From Tubulanus polymorphus (taxonomy: Eukaryota > Nemertea > Palaeonemertea > Tubulaniformes > Tubulanidae): 64,000 nucleotides of DNA. The stretch's first letter is position 1. Every line of letters starts with the position of its first letter. Shown piece after piece: positions 23,854-36,526 of the stretch. The position numbers were made by a program, and so were the translations under genes. The DNA is taken from the NCBI RefSeq assembly GCF_964204645.1, contig NC_134034.1, positions 3,380,072 through 3,444,071 on the forward strand. The letters are read 5' to 3'. The notes beneath the pieces were generated by a model that was not told the DNA's origin, did not search any database, and saw nothing but the letters and a program-made list of their open reading frames with translations.

Positions 23854-24225
23854 AATGATAATTGATTTCGAGTTCATTAAATACAACTTTTCTTTGATAT
23901 TTTTCTCATGCGTGGCGGGAAGAAGTTCACTTTTGTTAACCTGTTATTAAGAAGAAGAATTAGAATGGGGATTCTAGTTCGGCGGTTGGGGGTTAATCAA
24001 CAGCGAACAATTTCTCTATTTTCTGCTCTGGCAGTTTAGTGTCGGTACTGATTTTTATCATTCTATATCGTGTAGGTTATAAGAAACAGAAGACAAATTC
24101 CATGAAAATGCGCTTCAGGTAAAGAAGACAGGGGCCCATCGGGTGCCATCATGGATTTACAGCAATGCAACCTTGAACCGTAACCATCTCCGTGTATTAC
24201 CAGATTCATATCGTATAGCCGATTT

Positions 24226-24561
24226 CAATGGGGAACAGGCACACCAGCTATCCCGTCAAATGGCGCCACTGAGATATCAGACGCACTCGATCAAAGTTAT
24301 TTCATTTTCAAGTAACTTTGATCTCAATTTTCGGGCTTCCAATCCAAAGATTGGGAAAATCACACATCGAAATAAACTCTGATTAGTGTGTAGATTTCAT
24401 ACGTGCCACGATTTTCATATATCATGCATAGAATTTGAGAAATTATTGTAAGATTTTAATTGGATTTTAGAAGAAATCCAGCGTCAACGTCGTATTGTAC
24501 ACTAGCGAACTGGCGGATTATGGAGGAATTCCGCTTGCCACAGTAGCGTTGCCGTTACCCT
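24226..24561 (+). repeat. Interspersed repeat family R1, copy D
   Basis: Starts CAATGGGGAACAGGCACACC, matching the flank of copy C, and ends with ACTAGCGAACTGGCGGATTA and a GCCACAGTAGCG block. Confidence 0.6.
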
Positions 24562-25095
24562 ATTGGTGTTGTCATGACAAAGCCTCCCAATTAAAACATG
24601 CAGAAAAATGGCGACGGGCCCCATAAAACAACTAGACTATGCAATATAGTAAAATACAGGATGCCCTATTCCGATTAGTGAATACAACTTTTTCACAAGC
24701 GATAGAATCTAATCTCCCAACTTTTCGACCAACTCAACCATCCATAATCTGAACACACTTCATAATAAAAAAGAGGAAATATTTAATCTGTGCACGGCCG
24801 GCTGCATAATGAGGCCGGGACTAACCAAATCTTTATCGGCCCAGTAACTGAAATTTTCCCAGATTAGACTTGCAAAACTATCGAATCGTATCTGTTTTAT
24901 AAGCACAGGTTAAAACCGAATGCCAGACGATCCGATATTCCGAGAAACATTTCCTTTTTGGGTGTGCCGAAGGACCAACTGAAAGTCCATAACCACATCA
25001 TCGTCTTACTCGCGAGTCCGATTCCACATCCAGTAAATAGAGTATTGTCTATTTCTCAAGGTCGTCGACCAGTGCCAAGGCGATGTTGGAGCAAA

Positions 25096-28000
25096 ATGTC
25101 GTTTAAATTCAATTTTTCAACAGATTTAAAATCCGACGAAGAAGATATTGATAGTTAATGAATAATCATATATTTCCAAAGTATTTTCGAGTCGTTTGCT
25201 TTCCTTGTCATTTTGCTACAAGGCTCGGAAGCTTCACTTCCGGGTCAATCATCGACTCAATGCCGACTTTTGAATACAAATTCAATTAACTATCTTTATT
25301 ATTCGTAACAAACGGATCGTTATTTTTTAGAAATCACAACAAATAAGAAACAGAAAACTGACGATGTTAGACCGGCCAAGAAAATCACTATATCCATTGA
25401 TCCAAAGGTAGAGAAAGTTTGGCAACCATGTTTCCACGACCTCCTTTTAGCTAGGGTAGTTATAGGGCCTACCTAATCGTTGGTGGTAAGCTTTATGATC
25501 GGATGGGCTTGTGAAAATATCCGATCATGAGAATAAACGACATACTGGTTACTAACTACCTTCAGGGTTAGGGTAAGTAAACTCAACGTAATTTCGGAAG
25601 GTATTTTCTGATGCGCTGTTTTGTCGATCTGGATGATTTTATTTAATTTTGGTGTCTTCTGAAATTAAAGTGAGTTACCCTAGTTTGTACATCCTCACTT
25701 GCCAGGGTTTGATTGCTGCCCTGGTCTATTACATCACCCACGATTTCTAAGGCGGACAGTTTCCCGTTCAGCGGCCACCAGTCTATATATCTAGCCAATC
25801 AGATGCGTGGTATTTATAGAGCAAACATCGAGCCCGTAAAAACGATTCAGATTGGCTAGATATATAGACTGGTGGCTGCTGAGTGGGAACCCGTCCGCCC
25901 ATGATATCGTGGGCGATGCAATAGACCAATGAACGGTTTGCGGCTACGGTTTATGATGGCGTAAGCTCCAAACCCTGCCAAACAAACCCCGGCAAGCAAG
26001 GATGAGTTTGGATGTCTCCACATCGTGCCATCGATGCACCTATCAACCTGCTGTCTGTACACACCCCTCAGAAGTTTGACGGACATTCGCCATTTTCTGG
26101 AAACGTGTTCATCCGAGCGTTGCTATCCTCTGTGGCAGTACTCGTAGGCTACCCTAGACATTTTTCTTTGAAAATTAATTAGGGTGTCGCATCTGAATCA
26201 TCAATTTCAGACGGACGTTCACAATTTGTGAAAAATGTGTTCGTCCCCAGACTTCGCAGTTCGAAAGGTGATCGTCTGAGGGGGTTGGTACGGACAGCAG
26301 ATTGACAGCTGCTTAATGATAATTAATATATCTATTCATCAATATAGTCAAGATTTTTTCATCATTCGACCGACAAGATATTTTCAAAAGTGGCTTTAAT
26401 GTACACTTGTCCTACATTATTGAAAGGACATCCCCAAGGCTAAAGGCTGTACCAAAAGAGGGGGGAATGCCCTAGAAATGAGAAAAAAAAACAAAAAACT
26501 AAATCCATCACCATGGCTCCGAGAATATCCAAAACATGACAAAGACTTACTTAAAATCCGGCGGGTGGCAGGGAGATACAATTTCCTTTTGGAGCAATCC
26601 TTCTATTTAATGTAATTGGTTGTCATTTTCTTTTTTTTTTTCAGGATTTGGAAGAAAAAGACGTGAAGGTTTTTACCGTGGACGACGAGACGGAAATTAC
26701 GTTCGTTGACATCGCGAATATTCCTCGAAACGCGAAAGACGGCGACGGTGAAGAAACAATCGCCGAACTGAGTGACCTCGTGCCGAATATTTATGAAGGT
26801 TGAAAGCTTTGCTTGCCGATTATTTTTTTTTTTCTTTCTCGTACAGGTGAACCCCGTTTAATTTGGATTGAGTTCCATAGTTGCAAGTTACGAGTTAACT
26901 TGATATTATTTTATTTTCAACGAGTTTACTCTGAGCCAAATTTTAACTCATAACTTTGGAACCCGGTCCAGGCTATTATACGTGGTGCTTCGGCCGTATT
27001 TAACAGGGGCAGGGGCTGTAGCTACCCCCAGAGATTTTTGCAAATGTTATGCTTGCATCCTATAGAACTGCGTCGGTTTTGGGGTTTCTCTGCCCCCCAA
27101 AACCCCCCCCCCCCCAAAATTGAAATGCTAGGTCCAAATGCCCTGTCCATGTATGCCCTGTATGCGACATATGTGGTTTGATATCTGACTTTTACAATTT
27201 AACCCTTTCAGTGTGTCTACACCGCAGTGCGGTGTATAAATCAGTGATGGATTTTGCTAGTACACCGCAGTGCGATGGATTGATGTGATCAGTAATTAGT
27301 TTTTATCTCTATTTAAAAAAGATGGCAGCAACTGTCAAACATAGTGAAATATTAGTAACTAACGATACACCGCAGAGTAGACGCACTATAGTGGTAATCC
27401 TGTTATTCAACACACTAGCTCTTTCAATGCCCAGTCGACTTACGTCGACAGATTATGTCAGACTGCAGCGAATTGATTTGTTCATTTTCATACCTGAAAT
27501 TTAGGGGGTTATCAAATAAGTAGGCCACTGACTTTAATTTATGCAAATTAGTTCATTTCCTTAAAACGTCACTTTTCATAAGAAAAATTAACACCAACAT
27601 TTTCCAAATGTTCCCTACAAACCTTTCAATTACCATAAAGCTCCATTAACTTATTTACAGGACTGAAAAGGTTCTGGAATCATCAACCTAGTAACATTGA
27701 CAACAGATTTTAGCAAAAGTGCAATTGTTGCCATAATAATGAAATTCTGATTCGTACAACACCCCGTATATATCTATATAGTTAGTCCTCCGTTCCTATT
27801 TATGATTCGTAGAATCATAATCAAACTTAAACTTGCAGGCACTACTTCTTCACATAAATAGGTCACTTCGTACTAACTTGAGATTTGAAAGCCTTGAGGC
27901 CATGAGGTATAATCTATACTAATAAAAACCAAATTAGTCTTATTTACACAAAATGTAGAAAATATATTTTCCGTTTTTTTTTGTCAAAATTGTCAAAAAG

Positions 28001-31000
28001 ATAGAGCTCTGTCAAAATTTTCCGCTAGTTCTGCTTCTGTTTGTCTACGATAAAAGATTGTTAAATGTATCAACATTGGTCCGATTTCCCGCTTTTAAAA
28101 TTACATCAATATAGAAACTCCAATCTGATTAATCAGTTTTGAAGTTGATGCAATCCTGGTGCTATGAGCCGTAAATGTGTCCGTATGATCCGCACCCCAT
28201 GATTTAAGATAATCTTTAATCCATCGAGATATGGTATCGGAAGAAACAGGGCCATGCTGTTTATCGAAACTCACAAATAGATCTTTTCCCGACCGAAACG
28301 GCTCATTTTAATGTCTATCTCTGATTAAATCCAGTACTACGCATACATTTACAACCTGGGAAATTGTAGAAATTCAATAGGCTTCAAATGCTTGTCTGTT
28401 CCAGGGGCCGGTTTTATATAGACTGGTATTACCTTTAACCCGGGGGCTAACTTAATTGATATTGAATTTAGTTAACCCCCGGGTAAAAGGTAATACCAGT
28501 CTATAAAACCGGGCCCTGTTGTTTTAAGCAATTTGTTTACATAAATTATACACTTGTATGACCAACAGAACTAAAGTCAACTGCATACTATTTCAAAAGA
28601 CTGTATCGTTTAAACTATTTGACCTGGTTTAATGGCTAACATCGTCACTCGTTTCTTAGTTAGCTCTCTTAACTTCAAGCAATCCGAATCATCCAATTTC
28701 AAGCCCTTAAGGGGGCGTCATTCGATGAGATATCATTTCAAGAACATTCAATCGAATTAATTTTTCAAACCAAAAGCATTTGATAAAGAACGGGTAATCT
28801 CTTTCAAGTCGGTGTAATTGTATGAGAAAAAAAAATGAATAATTAAAATTTCATGCGTTCGTAATAAATGATCCCCTTCCGAGGCTGCTGGTTCTGGGGA
28901 AAAATACCGGAAACGGAAATTTCATTCATTATATACACATATATAGCTGTAAATCAGCGATAACGGGTTTTCTGCATAAGTGTTTTTCACTACCCAGGCG
29001 CCTCGTGACAGACATTTGCATGTGGAACATTAAAGAAGTTTCCAGTTTCTATAGGCGCCATGTTGTGCGGCCCCTCAGGGTGGAATATAGACAAGCTGGC
29101 GATGCTCAAATTTTTTCGAACGCGACAATTGAACGCGGTTACAGTATTGAAACCGTGGACCGTATTTTTTTTATCGCGCGTCAGTGCTTTTAAATTCCTT
29201 ACTCAAAGATTTATTATTTTCCGTCTCTTTTCAGGTGGATTGAAAATCTGGGAGTGCTCGCTCGATCTGACTGATTACCTTCGTTCTATCAAGGACGAAA
29301 TCAATTTCAATGACAAATCGGTTTTAGAGGTAGGAGACCAACATGTTCATTCCAAATAAATGATCTTCATACTTATGAATTTTGAAATATTTGAATTGTT
29401 TTTTCAGCTCGGGTGCGGAGCCGGATTACCGGGAATTTATGCCTATAAAAACGGTGCTGACGTCATGTTCTCTGATTACGTAGGTACAACAATTCGCATG
29501 GCTGCGTGGATTTTGAATAAGTCGTTGTACAGTTTTTGGCCTACTTGGGACTTTAGTCCCAGCGGGCTATTGCGTTCACTTTTCGTCCGTCGTCCGTCCA
29601 TTCGTCCGTCCATTCGTCCGTCCGTCCGTTAGACGGAATCCAGTTATTTTGGGAAGTTTTGAAGACGCTTCAAGGTAATGTCTTGATATTTGGTTTGTAC
29701 ATGTGTCTACCCTAGACACATCTTCAGCCCAAAAACTGGCCCTCTCAGATTCAAGATGGCCGACTGGCAGCCATTGTTGTTTGTCAAAATCAGCACTTAT
29801 TACACTTTTTGAACTTTTTGAGGGAAATTTTGAAGACGCTTAAATCAATTACCTTGATCTTTCATGTATATTTGAATCCCCCCAGGGCCCATCACCATAA
29901 GAAAAATTGGGTCGATTGGACACAAGATGGCCGTCCTATGACCTTTTTAGTGCCCAAAAATGTCAATTTTGGCCCAAATTCTGAGTCCTGTAGCTTCCTA
30001 CTGGTTTGCCATTTCTCATTGCAATTTTTGATGGGTATTCCTTGGAAAGGGTTGTTTTATACCTGAGCCAGGTATTTTTGATCGGCCATTTGTGACGCAA
30101 TTGGCGGCCATCTTGGTATCAGTACTCATTGGAAGGTGGGAAAAAGTTTTTCCACATTATATTGATACCTAAGCATATTTTGTTACCATAATTAATTGCA
30201 AAGTTGTTGCTCATGACATCATCTATGATTGTGGTGGGTTTTAAGGACATTAGTTTTTCTATATGGTCACCAGGGGGCGTTGAATAGTAGAATAACTTAG
30301 TATTTCCTTATTAGATTGGTACCTAGGCATATTTTGTTACCATGATCAATTGCAAAGTTGTAGTTTATGACATGTTCTATGATTATGGTGAGTTTTAAGG
30401 TCATTGGGTTTTGAATATGGTCACCAGGGGGCGTTGAATAGTAGAATACTTAATATTTCCATATTAAATTGGTAATGAGACATATTTTGTTATCATGATC
30501 AATTGCAAAGTTGTAGTTTATGACATGTTCTATGATTATGGTGAGTTTTAAGGTCATTGGGTTTTGAATATGGTCACCAGGGGGCGTTGAATAGTAGAAT
30601 ACTTAGTATTTCCATATTAAATTGGTAACGAGACATATTTTGTTATCACAATCAATTACAAAATCATAGCTGCTGACATGTTCTATGATTGTGGTGAGGT
30701 TCAAGGTCATTGGTTTTTGTATATGGTCACCAGTTGGCGTTGAACATTGAAATTGTTAGATTGTTGAGCATTGGAAACCACTTCCCAAGTGGGCATGGTG
30801 TCCCTGGACCCCTAGTTTACAGTTTTGTACTACTGATTTGGACGTAAGAAGTCGCGTTTCATGTATCAATTTCACCACGTAATCTAAACAAATATCGAAA
30901 TTGTTTTTATATCTTGGAATAGGGATTGACCCTGTTATTTATTTTTAGGGATTGACCCTGTTATTTTTTTTTAATGGAAGCGCATAATTGGGAAATTCGA

Positions 31001-33392
31001 TTTTGGTTCATTCGATAAATCTTCTGAACCGGCAAGCGACTTATTGCAACTTAAAAGTCCAATTAAAGGGACTTTCGTCCCAGCAGGCTATTGCGTTCAC
31101 TTTTCGTCCCTTCGTTCGTGAATGCAGTTATTTCAGGATGTTTTGAAGACGCTTAATCATTGGATTGTCCTGATATTTGGTTTATACATGTAGCCACCCT
31201 AGACACATCTTCAGCCCCAGAAACTGACTGTTCCAGAATTGACTAAACATTTTCCTTGTCTGTTTGTTGCAGAACGAAGACGTGCTGGAATCCGTGACGA
31301 TTCCGAATGTTTTACTGAACACGGCGAATTGCGATAAGAACGTCGTCCATAAACGCTGTCAGTTCTGGAGCGGCGATTGGTCGTCGTTACAGCAACGACT
31401 GAAGAACAGGTACAAACTCGTCGCAATAGACGATAGCACGTGTATAAGATCGTGACTTTTGGCGATTACTTCTAAGTCAGAGCCTACATCCCTTTCAGAC
31501 ATTCACTATTGAGGTGTGTCAGTTTGCTGACAAAATTCATTTTCGATTAAAAATGTCTCGGGTGAAGTACTGAACACATGTGAAGTGTGGACGATCAGTT
31601 ATGGAAAGTGCGCTGATAAAATGTCAGATGTTGGTAGTTCATTTTCAATTAAAAACGTCTCAGCTGAAGTACTGAACACATGTGTAGGGTGGACGCTCCC
31701 ATTTTGAAAGTTTAAACCCACTCCATGGCAATGTCACGTTCGGAGTGTCAAGGAAAACCTTTAGTTATGGCTGTGGTCACTCCACAGGTGACTGGCCTAC
31801 TGACCTATTTTTCCGCTAGATGGCGAACTAGTCGGAGGTGGTTACTCAAACTGCAACGGCATGCAGAAGAGCTGGCTTACAGTCGTTGAGATGGCGGGAT
31901 TTTATAGAAATCTTTTTTGGTTGAAAAATCGCTTTTTCGGGCCTCATGATTTCTTTTGTAATGTACCATGGAATGGAATGATATAGGTCTGGTGTTCGTA
32001 GTTCATTTCAATTGAAATAGTCTCAGGCGAAGTTCTGAACACGTGAGAAACTGTGCGGTATATTTGAATCCATATATTCGACACACTTTATTTTTCTTTT
32101 CTTCTGACATTAGATTTTAAGCGTTCGTATTTATCTTTCTTTCAGATTCGACGTGATTCTGTCCTCGGAAACGATATATAACCCGTCCTCGTACGCGAAG
32201 CTGTACGATATGTTAAAATCGCTGTTGAAACCAGACGGACGCATGTATCCCTTTTATCGTTCGATTTTTGTCTTTAAAAGGCAAGCGTTATCTCCATCCC
32301 TGTTGGGTAGCGTTCAGAAACGAAATTAAATTTTTTTTTTCGCCCTCTCCTGACCGAGTGCTACCAGTGTATTGTCAGCAGTTTACCCCCAGGCATAAAT
32401 CTAGGGTGCCTTTCTACCAACATGTCCTGAGACCACAATAAGGTCTCCGGATGCGCAGTCCAAAAAAGTACCTAAAATCAACAGGCAGGGCTCCCAATAA
32501 AGTTGCTATTGTTACACAAATAGACGAGTTGAAGTTAAACCGTTATATGTATGAAATCTGTTGGTGCTGAGACTCAAATCGATAATGAAATCCAGGACTA
32601 CTCTTCTTCCTGGATTGATAGTACTGAACATAGTGGGGGGGGGGGGGACTCCCTGTGAAGTTCGGCTCGAAAGTACTGGTATACCTGCCATCGGGATACC
32701 CCTAAACCATAGAAGTTTGATTATTCCTTATGTTAGGTCGGGTATGTGGGGCGAAAACCACTTCAATGCGTAGCTAAGATGCTGGCCTATGAGCCATAAG
32801 CTGGATATCCGCTGAATTTACGCGCTTATTTATATGAAATTAACCCTCGAATGCTCCGAGCTCTCATCGTGAAAATAATAGACAATTCCGCAATTTTCAT
32901 CGACGTGTTGATATGCCCGACATCCGTGGAGCTTTCGTCCGCGGCAGGGATTCGAACCTGATGGCATCGAGAAGCCCTGACTAATTAACCCAGCCGATAC
33001 GACCCGATCCGATCAGAAACGTGGCATACACTGCTATTTTCGTTATTGTCCTTAACGTTTTCGATCACACTCAGATATTTAGCTGCGAAGACGTATTATT
33101 TCGGAGTAGGTGGCGGCACCCGACAGTTCGAATCGCTCGTCAAAACGGAAGCCGAATTCGACATCGAAGTCTGCAAAGAATACTCAGAAGGTTAGAACTC
33201 GATATAATTGAACTCGATATAATTGATTGATGGAATGTACTGATAATATTTTGAACCTTGTGAATCGGTTGGACAAATGTCCACAGTCAATGCGTGCTAT
33301 GCGAGTATGAATAAGATTTGGATTGGCTTTTTTTTTCAGGAGTAAATCGAGAGATTTTACATATGACGTGGAAATCCGATGGCGACGGTTGA
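25096..33392 (+). CDS. METTL18: Histidine protein methyltransferase 1 homologue (METTL18), nine exons
   Basis: Exons 25096-25153, 25331-25407, 26645-26798, 29235-29329, 29408-29479, 31273-31409, 32146-32244, 33075-33190 and 33340-33392 all join in phase and encode 286 residues. The start MSFKFNF matches the family's opening. Motif YEGGLKIWEC precedes the SAM-binding LELGCGAG, which is split by the exon 4/5 intron. SSETIYNP and AAKTYYFGVGGG are family-defining, and the end resembles the METTL18 C-terminus. In other animals the enzyme methylates a histidine of ribosomal protein RPL3. The acidic N-terminal region is shorter than in vertebrates. The exons total 861 bases across 8.3 kb; the introns are filled with mobile elements. 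Confidence is high because every junction is supported by both phase and homology. Confidence 0.93.
25690..26004. mobile_element. Foldback element in METTL18 intron 2, about 315 bp
   Basis: Long inverted arms: CCACCAGTCTATATATCTAG is mirrored by CTAGATATATAGACTGGTGG around a loop centred near 25825. The arms extend outward to CATCCTCACTTGCCAGGG and a decayed inverse near 25990-26004. Confidence 0.75.
27199..27425. mobile_element. Decayed second copy of the piggyBac-like MITE
   Basis: TTAACCCTTTCAGTG starts the copy. It aligns with 1596-1810, but the second palindrome is mutated (GATGG) and the third half-deleted; the 3' inverted end is missing or replaced by unrelated sequence containing CTCTTTCAATGCCC. 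Confidence 0.7.
28081..28375 (-). mobile_element. Decayed tyrosine-recombinase retroelement (DIRS/Ngaro-like) fragment
   Basis: On the minus strand a broken frame reads EPFRSGKDLFVSF, then TISRWIKDYLKSWG, then FTAHSTRIASTS. The TISRWIK and AHSTR-AS-S blocks are typical of the tyrosine recombinases of DIRS/Ngaro-type elements. A stop codon interrupts the frame just before EPFRSG, so the fragment is dead. It lies in METTL18 intron 3, on the opposite strand. Confidence 0.65.
28402..28518. mobile_element. Foldback (hairpin) element, 117 bp
   Basis: Near-perfect inverted arms: GGTTTTATATAGACTGGTAT and ACCCGGGGGCTAACT are mirrored by AGTTAACCCCCGGGT and ATACCAGTCTATAAAACC. Same family as 16158-16270; the arm end recurs near 51721-51740. 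Confidence 0.8.
29534..30820 (+). mobile_element. About 1.3-kb non-coding element in METTL18 intron 5
   Basis: It begins GGCCTACTTGGGACTTTAGT, carries a CGTC-rich simple repeat (29586-29632), and ends near CACTTCCCAAGTGGGCATGG ... CCCTAGTTTAC; the ends are weakly inverted. Its centre is a 153-bp tandem array. A related fragment lies at 31065-31215 in the same intron. No protein coding seen. Confidence 0.55.
30174..30770 (+). repeat. 153-bp tandem repeat, four units
   Basis: Successive CATATTTTGTTA starts lie at about 30174, 30328, 30481 and 30634. Each unit includes GGTCACCAGGGGGCGTTGAA, altered to GTTGGCGTTGAA in the last. Confidence 0.9.
31065..31215 (+). mobile_element. Fragment related to the element at 29534
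   Basis: GGACTTTCGTCCCAGCAGGC through CCCTAGACACATCTTCAGCC matches the first about 170 bp of the larger element, with indels. It abuts METTL18 exon 6 by about 58 bases. Confidence 0.65.
31795..31894 (+). repeat. Short interspersed repeat shared with 16000-16093
   Basis: GATGGCGAACTAGTCGGAGG, ACTCAAACTGCAACGGCATG and CTTACAGTCGTTGAGATGG blocks match the other copy in order. Confidence 0.65.
32895..32995 (-). mobile_element. tRNA-like SINE head in METTL18 intron 7
   Basis: The minus strand shows a tRNA-like stretch with B box GGTTCGAATCCCTGCCGCGG, preceded by GATGCCATCA. The same block recurs at 60456-60480 and 60760-60810. Confidence 0.55.
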
Positions 33393-33659
33393 AAGACATC
33401 GCAGTTCAATGTCGCGCATTTACATTCGAAAATAGGCTGCATTTTGGTTTTTTCGACAAATTCTGTATACGCTGAATTATTTTGCCAGAAAAAAAACCAA
33501 TTCCAATGTCTTACACAGAAATATACTTCTATGTTTTGGTTCGTGGATCTTTGGTCTTAGTGGATTTCACGCCCTGGAGTGCAGAGGAACCCCACTTGAT
33601 ATATTAGTTAAAGCGGACATGGCCTACCCTACATCGTTGTCTTCTTTCTTTCTATCATC

Positions 33660-33840
33660 TGAAATTTTACCTAGATACCAATGCTGCGTAATTTTCTCTA
33701 AACGTCGGTGAGGCACCCTGTCAAACACCTTATAAAAGTCAAGGTAGATTGAGTTTTGTTGTCGAGTATTTCAGTTCATTTCTCTTACGCGACGACAGGT
33801 TAGTTGAACCACTTCTTTTGGGACTAGATCGTTTTGTACC
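33660..33840 (-). mobile_element. LINE reverse-transcriptase fragment
   Basis: On the minus strand SIYLDFYKVFDRVPHRRLEK matches the conserved reverse-transcriptase block (YLDF-KAFD-VPH) of CR1/Jockey-type non-LTR elements. The upstream part is frameshifted. It lies about 270 bases beyond the METTL18 stop. Confidence 0.7.
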
Positions 33841-34543
33841 GAGGATATCAAAGGCGGTGTATCCAGGTGCTCTATTATAATCCAGAGAATGTTACAGGAT
33901 GTCTCAAAAAAAAGTGTTACCGTGGCTTTAAAGATTAATCTTTCATCAACTATAGTTGTTGAAGTAAATTTTCGGAATTGGCGGATATAAGATTGGTAGA
34001 CCAGGATGTTTGCTCGAAGATGGAGTGTTGAAAGAATAAGTCATGCATGACTGAGCACTACCATTTTCTTATGGCCATTAAAATGGAGTTGAACCAATAT
34101 AAGCTGTAATGTGGATTGTGTGTACGGTTTATAAATGATCAGCCGCCAGATTTTCCAGTCCAATTTGCTAAATGTAAGTCTTCAAATGGATAAGTCGTCA
34201 CGTTACTCAAGCCGTCTTTAATTTTCAAAGTCCCAATTTGATTTCACTAATTCGAGTGAAATTACGAGCATTTCGAAACTGATAAGAATAACGCACCAGT
34301 TTCTGGTCTGTCGTAACATGGCGATGCGCTATGGGAGACCCCTTTGGCGCGTAATCCCAAACTCAAGCGGTTACGCAGGTCAGTCGTCAGGTAAGATATT
34401 CAAAAAATTCAAATTGCAAATAAGGCTCTTTAACCTCTGTAAAGAAGATGGGAAATATAGCTGGGTTAGACGCGAGGTTAAGATATGCGATCCTTGGTCT
34501 AACATCGTCTGACTGCTCTCAATACTGACTGCATTCAAAAACC

Positions 34544-34680
<137 letters not shown>

Positions 34681-34862
34681 CTGGCGAACACTGAGAAAAT
34701 TAATGCGTCATTCACCACCGCACGCAGCGCAAATTATGATTATACGTTTGGAAAACATGAGCAAGAACTGATCGGCGGAAAGAGGCGTGGGAAACCGTAC
34801 AGTCTCGCGGCAGTGTTTAACAGTGTAGGAGACACGGCACGTGAAGCGCATTAAAATCAAAG

Positions 34863-35903
34863 ATGTCAAAAACGATGACTACGAACGTAACGGATGGCGC
34901 GATGATTTGCTGCGGTAAATTCTGTGACGGTTCGGGTACGATCTTAACCTACAGTACGATAATGATACTAGCCCGCGCCGCGCTTTATTCGATCGGTGTC
35001 GTTTCTAACTGTCTCGCCTTCGTCGTTCTTCGCCTGATGAGGCTGAAAAGTAGCAGCATTGTATATTTGGAAATGCTGGCCGCGGCCGATACCGTCAGCT
35101 GTCTGACCGGGTTGTTCGGGCGCGAGTTGGTGATGTTCTCGAAGCGCTTCCCGCTGGAAATCATCCGCTACGATCGCGTTTACCAACAGTATTACGGCCG
35201 TGTTTATTTCTACGTGGACGCCGCATTCCAGGCGACCACGACCACCGGTCCGTGGCTGCTGTTCGCGTTGAGTCTAGACCGCTACGTAGCTATCAGATAC
35301 CCGCTGTCCGCCAGGAGCATCTGCACGATTCGGAACGCGACTCGCATTTCCGTCGCGATTTGGATTCTGACGTTTATTTTCGACTTGCCGACGATGTGGG
35401 ATCACGAAACGTACGACCAGGCGCCCGATCGTCCTTGTAGCTTTATCGCGCAAAGGAAATTCCTACTTCTCAACACGAAATATGCGATCTACTACGATTT
35501 CGTGTTCGGTAAAGTTGTGTTGAAGTTCATCCCGGGTTTGGTCGTATTCGGTTGTAACGTTCACATGGCGACGTTGGTCCGGGTGGCCGCTCGCGTGCGT
35601 AACAAACTTCAACAAATAGACGCAACCGAAGATTCGACGAATAGCAAACAAGGACGACAAATCACCCTGACGATATTAGCTTTGAATTTGATTTTTATGG
35701 TTGATTACGGGATGGCTTTGATCAACACGATATTACCGGCGATTTTACCCAAAGGGACGAAATATCGCCCGTATCATTCGGGTCAGTTATTTCACGCTAT
35801 TAATTCTATGATCAATTTATTCGTTTATCTAGGAATTCGTAAAGGTTTCGCAGAAACGCTCGTTTGGTTTCTGAGTTGTCACCGTTTAGGAAACCGATTG
35901 TAG
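34863..35903 (+). CDS. Rhodopsin-like GPCR with intact DRY
   Basis: A single-exon frame of 346 residues, ATG at AAAGATGTC. The N-terminus has an NVT site and a CC...C cluster. Seven hydrophobic segments are present; TM3 ends LSLDRYVAIRYPL with the normal DRY, followed by SICTIRNATR. TM7 has NLFVY instead of NPxxY, and the tail ends in a CH...GNRL segment. The CT-R-AR pattern after TM3 resembles that of the tandem receptors at 20846 and 22909, hinting at a shared family. Codon third positions are much richer in G and C than in those copies. Probably a peptide-type receptor; ligand unknown. Confidence 0.9.
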   Translation: MSKTMTTNVTDGAMICCGKFCDGSGTILTYSTIMILARAALYSIGVVSNCLAFVVLRLMRLKSSSIVYLEMLAAADTVSCLTGLFGRELVMFSKRFPLEIIRYDRVYQQYYGRVYFYVDAAFQATTTTGPWLLFALSLDRYVAIRYPLSARSICTIRNATRISVAIWILTFIFDLPTMWDHETYDQAPDRPCSFIAQRKFLLLNTKYAIYYDFVFGKVVLKFIPGLVVFGCNVHMATLVRVAARVRNKLQQIDATEDSTNSKQGRQITLTILALNLIFMVDYGMALINTILPAILPKGTKYRPYHSGQLFHAINSMINLFVYLGIRKGFAETLVWFLSCHRLGNRL

Positions 35904-36206
35904 TTGACAATGAGATGAAGTAACCGTGGGGGAGGGGGTAGGGGTCACCATACGGGTCGCGACAGAAAAACTTAAGTGGGGAGTTGAACCTTCATTCATT
36001 CAGCCAGAATCAGTGTCAATAGATCGGGGGTGGGGGATCGAACTTGGGACACCCCATGTTTATCCTCCACCACGTGGCGTCTTATTCCGGTAGATGGCGC
36101 GCGTGAAATACAATTCATTCTAAAAGTTCGTTGAATAGTAAAATCCAGCAATTTGATAGTTCAGCAAAATTCCAATATATGGCGAACATATCGTAAGGTT
36201 GAAAAT

Positions 36207-36526
36207 CAGGGGCGGATCTAGAGCCCAATTTAGGGGGGGGGCACCTAATAAATGTAGCTATGATGATACTGTATTGACACCGAGCGGCGTAGGCGCGAGA
36301 CGTTCCTAGCCCGTGGGGTTCCTCCCCGTTCCTAGCCCGTCTGGGGTTCCTCCCCAAGAAAATTTTTGAAATTTAACTCTGTTTTGGGGCCATTTCCTGC
36401 ATTCTGAGGTAAGAATTCATGACAAATACTTTCTCCTCTTCTGCTGCTGATAAACTAAAGCATAAAAAAACGATCTTCACTTAAAGGGGGGAGGGGGCCC
36501 GGGGGCCCCTCCCTAGATCCTACCTG
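36207..36526. mobile_element. hAT-like MITE, 320 bp, with target duplication
   Basis: Ends CAGGGGCGGATCTAG and CTAGATCCTACCTG are inverted. GTTGAAAAT is directly repeated on both sides (36198-36206 and 36527-36535), an 8-9 bp target duplication as made by hAT transposases. The inside is rich in G runs and has a duplicated CGTTCCTAGCCCGT block; no transposase. Confidence 0.8.

Noticed and set aside
31410-31455. Extension of METTL18 exon 6 to a stop
   Set aside because: AACAG|GTACAA is a good donor and the next exon continues the family sequence in phase.
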